A DNA stretch of 9,113 bases. Source: an uncultured Ruminococcus sp. (GTDB taxonomy: Bacteria > Bacillota > Clostridia > Oscillospirales > Acutalibacteraceae). The DNA lies in contig CACXDV010000198.1 in NCBI GenBank assembly GCA_902766585.1, positions 1 through 9,113 on the forward strand, read 5' to 3'. Below are positions 5,956 to 9,113 of this stretch, piece after piece. Position 1 is the stretch's first letter. Each line of letters starts with the position of its first letter. Both the position numbers and the translations under genes were made by a program. Under the pieces are notes generated by a model, which saw only the letters and a list, made by a program, of their open reading frames with translations, was not told the DNA's origin and searched no databases.

Positions 5956-6549
5956 TTATTCATCATCACTTTTAAGAAGATCCTCAACAGAATCATCTGA
6001 CGCATCTTCTTTAACAGCTTCTGCCGGTTCTTCGGGAGCGTCACTGATTTCTGCTTCATCAGGAACTTCATCCTCGATATCGTCAAGCTCATCGGGTTCA
6101 TATTCTTCATTTTCAGCCTTTTCCTCAGCAAGCCCGCTCTTATCCTCAACAGGAATATCCTGCTCATAACCGCTGAGAAATGTATAGGGCAGTCCATAGC
6201 CGAGCGCCGCGCCTGCCATATAAATTATTTCCGGTCTTGCAGTAATATCAAGCGGAAACGGAAGTCCCTGTGCTGCGCTTGCCAAAAGGATATATAATGC
6301 GGGCAAATCAAGAATTATCAGCGTTGCGGGCGAGAATCTTTTTACCTGTTTTCCGTCGCCGACTCTCGTTGCATAAAATAGTATCAGTCCGAACAGCGCA
6401 AATACTGCCGCCGTCATAAGCCTTTTGATCGAATCATCAAGTCCGCTTGAACCGAATATCAGCCCGATAAAGAAATATGCACACAGCACAAAAGCAATTA
6501 TTAAAAATGCAGAAAATATAAGCCCTGCCTTATCCTTTTTCTTTTCCAT
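5956..6549 (-). CDS. Uncharacterised membrane protein with four predicted helices and an acidic tail
   Basis: I do not recognise this 197-residue protein. A short basic N-terminus (MEKKKDK) leads into four likely membrane segments at about 9-31, 44-61, 74-94 and 107-125. A tail of about 65 residues (134-197) is dominated by Glu and Asp, with Ala, Pro and Ser, and is probably disordered. If the basic N-terminus stays inside, an even number of helices puts the acidic tail in the cytoplasm. ATG 6549 has AAGGTGA about 6 nt upstream, and only 15 bp separate it from the prmA stop, so it is almost certainly cotranscribed with prmA. The tail composition is low-complexity and gives no functional clue. 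It is probably a real gene given start, spacing and hydrophobic pattern. No function is proposed. Confidence 0.8.
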   Translation of the reverse strand: MEKKKDKAGLIFSAFLIIAFVLCAYFFIGLIFGSSGLDDSIKRLMTAAVFALFGLILFYATRVGDGKQVKRFSPATLIILDLPALYILLASAAQGLPFPLDITARPEIIYMAGAALGYGLPYTFLSGYEQDIPVEDKSGLAEEKAENEEYEPDELDDIEDEVPDEAEISDAPEEPAEAVKEDASDDSVEDLLKSDDE

Positions 6550-6564
6550 TTAAGCTCACCTTCA

Positions 6565-7500
6565 TCAATCCTTTTTCGCTGATGCTGTTTTCTTTGCAGC
6601 AAGACAGAACCAGCCCTTTTCCTCATACTGCTCTGTGACCTCAAGTCCCTCCGGCAGAGCGGACATAACATCGTCAAGCCTTGAATCAATTATACCGCTC
6701 ATAATATAGACGCTGTTTTCATCCATATGTCCGATGATATCGGCAGAAAGCATTATGATAGCATCAGCAACGATATTTGCGGTTATAACGTCATATGTTC
6801 CCTCGACCTTATCCGCAAGATTGCCTCTGATGCCCGTATATTTATCCTCAACACTGTTGAGCCTTGCATTTTCTCTTGATGCCTTCACAGCAAGCTCGTC
6901 AATATCAATTCCGACAGCGCTTTTTGCGCCAAGAAGCAGCGCAGCAACGGCAAGTATACCGCTTCCGCAGCCGACATCAAGCATAGTACAGCCCTCTGTC
7001 ACATATTTTTCAAGAGCCTGCAGACAAAGCCTTGTTGTTTCATGCGTACCGGTTCCGAAGGCAAGTCCGGGTTCAAGATGAATGACAGTTCTGTTCCCCG
7101 GCTCGTAATCGTCCCTCCAGACAGGTCTGATAAGCAGCTTTTCGCCTACATTTATCGGAGAAAAATATTTCTTCCAGCTTTCAAGACAGCTTTCCACATC
7201 ACAGCCGCCGATCTTGATATCATATTCTATATTTTCCGCTGCAAGCCTGTCATGGATATATGAAACAGCCTCCTCGGGATTTTCCTCGGGGCTGATATAG
7301 ATATGTACCTTTCCATGCTCCCTGTCCTGACTTAGAAGCTCCTCATCTATCATATCTATTTTTGCGATCTCCATGACCTCATTTTCAAGGTCGGAATAGT
7401 CCTCGATATAGATGCCGTACGGAACAGTCATCTGTGCGATATCACTGACGGTATCTATCTTATCTGATGGTACCGTCAGAACTATTTCAGTCCAGTCCAT
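6565..7500 (-). CDS. prmA: Ribosomal protein L11 methyltransferase
   Basis: PrmA uses S-adenosylmethionine to trimethylate amino groups of ribosomal protein L11 in the cytoplasm. The 311-residue protein matches the family length. The N-terminal L11-recognition domain (about 1-100) begins MDWTEI, typical of the family. The linker LEPGLAFGTGTHETT at 142-156 is the PrmA hallmark. The class I methyltransferase fold follows, with SAM-binding loop DVGCGSG at 175-181, acidic strand end VGIDID at 196-201, and ANIVA at 241-245 in the catalytic position. ATG 7500 is preceded by AAAGGAA inside the end of the upstream small gene, so translation of the two is probably coupled. The downstream membrane protein gene starts 15 bp after the stop. 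Identity is secure; the short lysine-rich C-terminal extension (TASAKKD) is unremarkable. Confidence 0.96.
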   Translation of the reverse strand: MDWTEIVLTVPSDKIDTVSDIAQMTVPYGIYIEDYSDLENEVMEIAKIDMIDEELLSQDREHGKVHIYISPEENPEEAVSYIHDRLAAENIEYDIKIGGCDVESCLESWKKYFSPINVGEKLLIRPVWRDDYEPGNRTVIHLEPGLAFGTGTHETTRLCLQALEKYVTEGCTMLDVGCGSGILAVAALLLGAKSAVGIDIDELAVKASRENARLNSVEDKYTGIRGNLADKVEGTYDVITANIVADAIIMLSADIIGHMDENSVYIMSGIIDSRLDDVMSALPEGLEVTEQYEEKGWFCLAAKKTASAKKD

Positions 7501-7503
7501 TTT

Positions 7504-7698
7504 TCAGTTCCTTTCATTTTCTTTTTTGCCGGATTTTTTGGGAGACTTCTTGCAAAGCTTTCCCGCAACAGATATATCGCTGTTATTATTGCCGACGGAT
7601 ACCCTTACGCCATGCTTTACGGGTGAGATCATAAATCCGATAACGATACCCAGACAAAGCATAAACGCGGCAAGAAAAAATGCTGTTAACTTATTCAT
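7504..7698 (-). CDS. Small single-pass membrane protein, unknown function
   Basis: This 64-residue protein has one hydrophobic segment at about 5-25, a short middle (30-47) rich in Val, Asn and Gly, and a strongly basic tail with many Lys residues (48-64). I do not recognise it. Cys15 lies inside the hydrophobic stretch and does not form a good lipobox. Three things support a real gene: GGGAG (7709-7713) is about 10 nt from ATG 7698, a TATAAT promoter lies directly upstream, and the prmA ribosome binding site is embedded in its last codons, with only 3 bp between its stop and the prmA start. It may be a small membrane-anchored basic protein or partly a leader that couples translation to prmA. 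Confidence 0.65.
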   Translation of the reverse strand: MNKLTAFFLAAFMLCLGIVIGFMISPVKHGVRVSVGNNNSDISVAGKLCKKSPKKSGKKENERN

Positions 7699-7732
7699 AA
7701 GACTTCAACTCCCAAAAAATAATTATGTTTTT

Positions 7733-7761
7733 ATTATAAAGCAAAAGTAAAATAAAAACAA
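7733..7761 (-). promoter_or_regulatory. Probable promoter of the small-protein / prmA operon
   Basis: On the minus strand a perfect TATAAT (7733-7738) lies 17 bp from TTGTTT (7756-7761), a weak -35. The start near 7726 gives a leader of about 28 nt. The -35 lies 7 bp past the upstream gene's stop, and no strong terminator separates them, so readthrough from the HTH gene is also possible. Confidence 0.6.
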
Positions 7762-7768
7762 TGCTTTT

Positions 7769-9113
7769 TTATTTTTGATTAAGCTTCTCCGCAAAGCTGC
7801 CGAATGCCTTGCAGACCAGAGGGTGAGTAAATGCAAAGCTCGTCATAGGCTCTGTAAGCTTATTTACAACTACCCTGCCCTCGCCTATGCATATCTGTGT
7901 ATTCTTATATACATATGCGGTAAATTTTCCCGTAAGCACATAGGGCTTTGAGCTCAGCTTGAGGAGAGGACGGCTGTGAAGAAGCAGATGTTCAAAATTC
8001 TCCTGTGCCGCGCCGCAAAGCTCCTGATCCTCGGAATATATATAATCTGATTTATCCTCAAGCCCCTTTACGCAAAGGCTCCTTATACATGAATGTCCCT
8101 CATCTATAAACATTGTGCATGAAAATCTCTCGCCCTTCTTTTTCGTACAATAGTAAGGCTCGATCATTCCGCTGATATAAAGAGGCATCCATGAAATTAT
8201 TGCAGTAAACATTTCTGAAGCAGCTCTGTCGATATTATGTATTATCTTTATTCTGACGCCCTTATTAATGCATTCCCTCATAAGAAATGACCATTTTTTC
8301 AGAAAATCCGGTGTCATCCATTCCATTCCCTGATCGGAATAGAGAAGAAGCTGTTTGTGCTCCTCCGCTGCCGCTTTGCCGAGAAATTTCAGGCATACGC
8401 TCCTGAGACCGTCATTGCCCTTATACATACTTCTTTCATCATTTATAAATTCCTCCGCAAATGAATGGTCAATGCCGTCAAAGAAGTTATTATGGAATTC
8501 TGTCATATCGTTGATGTTGTTTATAAGCATCTCAACGGCGGATTCATTCGTAAACAGCCTTCTTGTATAAAGCCACCTTCTTATCCCCTCGCCCGACAGC
8601 TCGTCATCTTCGGTTCCCATAAACTCCGCTAATGCGCTGAGCTTATCCTCCTCCTGAAGCTTTCTGAATATATAGTCGCATATTTCTGTAATGGTGTCCG
8701 AATCAAAGCCGGGAAGCCTTTCGCCCCTTTTTATACGGCTGATATAGGACGCATCAATATTCAGTGTCCTGCTGAGACGGCTGTTTGATATCTCCGCCAG
8801 CTCCATGAGCATATTCATCTTTTTGGCAAATATGGCAGGATCCATTACAGCTATCTGAGGCTTGTCGGCATCATTTTCCTCAAAAAGCCACTTTTTCAGT
8901 CTTTGGGGCAGTTCTTCAGAATTGCATTTCAGAAAATCGCAAAGTCTTTTTTCACAGTCCTTATACCTTGCTACCTTGCACACACCGTGTACATATTTAT
9001 CGACAGTAGTGCTTTCCTCGTCCGCGCTTCTTGTACCGCTGCGGATACGGCTGAAATTTGTTGCCGAACAGCCGGCATATTTTGCGATCTGTTTATTGTT
9101 TGTCGCCAGCATC
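7769..9113 (-). CDS. Large regulator-like protein with two tandem HTH modules, 5' end probably cut
   Basis: The visible part is 447 residues counted from the ATG at 9112. It contains two XRE-like helix-turn-helix units: NKQIAKYAGCSATNFSRIRSG (about 6-26) and SRLSRTLNIDASYISRIKRG (111-130). Each is followed by a helical stretch ending in KKWLF (73-77) or RRWLY (178-182), so the whole module repeats with a period of about 104-105 residues. The C-terminal half (about 250-390) holds YSDQGMEWMTPDFLKKW, then GVRIKIIHNIDR, and ISWMPLYISGMIEPYY. I recall this pattern in uncharacterised Clostridia regulators; its fold may be PLD- or TrmB-like, which is inference. The second module has about 15 helix-forming residues before the point matching Met1, so the true start is probably beyond base 9113. 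Probably a DNA-binding regulator; ligand and targets unknown. Confidence 0.75.
   Translation of the reverse strand, partial: MLATNNKQIAKYAGCSATNFSRIRSGTRSADEESTTVDKYVHGVCKVARYKDCEKRLCDFLKCNSEELPQRLKKWLFEENDADKPQIAVMDPAIFAKKMNMLMELAEISNSRLSRTLNIDASYISRIKRGERLPGFDSDTITEICDYIFRKLQEEDKLSALAEFMGTEDDELSGEGIRRWLYTRRLFTNESAVEMLINNINDMTEFHNNFFDGIDHSFAEEFINDERSMYKGNDGLRSVCLKFLGKAAAEEHKQLLLYSDQGMEWMTPDFLKKWSFLMRECINKGVRIKIIHNIDRAASEMFTAIISWMPLYISGMIEPYYCTKKKGERFSCTMFIDEGHSCIRSLCVKGLEDKSDYIYSEDQELCGAAQENFEHLLLHSRPLLKLSSKPYVLTGKFTAYVYKNTQICIGEGRVVVNKLTEPMTSFAFTHPLVCKAFGSFAEKLNQK

Noticed and set aside
7501..7506. Fusion of the small membrane protein to PrmA by UGA readthrough or frameshift (the two frames are in register, separated by TGA plus one codon)
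   Set aside because: PrmA normally starts with an M-x-W-x-E motif exactly at ATG 7500, which has its own ribosome binding site, so two separate coupled genes explain the layout.
7745..7771. Terminator after the HTH gene (AAAAA-GCATTG-TTTTT on the minus strand)
   Set aside because: The stem would be A:T only, which is unlikely to terminate; readthrough into the next operon cannot be excluded.

Overview
The window looks like chromosomal DNA from a gut-type, low-to-moderate GC anaerobic Firmicute. A Clostridia member near Ruminococcus/Oscillospiraceae is my best guess. This rests on AGGAGG-type ribosome binding sites, clostridial-style versions of MetRS, Mrp and TcdA, and AT-rich intergenic spacers with CAATGTA-type repeats. 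The taxonomic placement is inference.

Layout: (1) Bases 1-1517, minus: methionyl-tRNA synthetase, its 3' end cut by the window edge, with its own sigma-A-type promoter. (2) Bases 1518-1830: a divergent intergenic region with a striking array of TACA-N3-TGTA palindromes between the metG promoter and the promoter of a plus-strand pair. (3) Bases 1831-3841, plus: a short-form malic enzyme followed 13 bp later by a bacterial-type poly(ADP-ribose) glycohydrolase (PARG macrodomain), ending at a bidirectional terminator. (4) Bases 3930-4646, minus: TcdA, the t6A-to-cyclic-t6A dehydratase, convergent with the PARG gene. (5) Bases 4718-4995: a palindromic, MITE-like repeat element with a central hairpin that probably terminates mrp. 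A degraded half copy of the same repeat supplies the last codons and the stop of tcdA. (6) Bases 4996-7698, minus: a probable operon reading small membrane protein, prmA, four-helix membrane protein with an acidic tail, and Mrp/ApbC Fe-S carrier ATPase. (7) Bases 7769-9113, minus: a large regulator-like protein with two tandem HTH modules and an uncharacterised C-terminal domain, its 5' end probably cut by the window edge.

Most genes are housekeeping: translation (MetRS, PrmA, TcdA), Fe-S cluster handling (Mrp) and malate/pyruvate interconversion. The parts worth attention are the regulatory palindrome array, the pairing of malic enzyme with PARG, the foldback repeat family around tcdA, and the duplicated-HTH protein. 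I see no phage, CRISPR, transposase, rRNA or tRNA gene, and no clear new defence or biosynthetic system.
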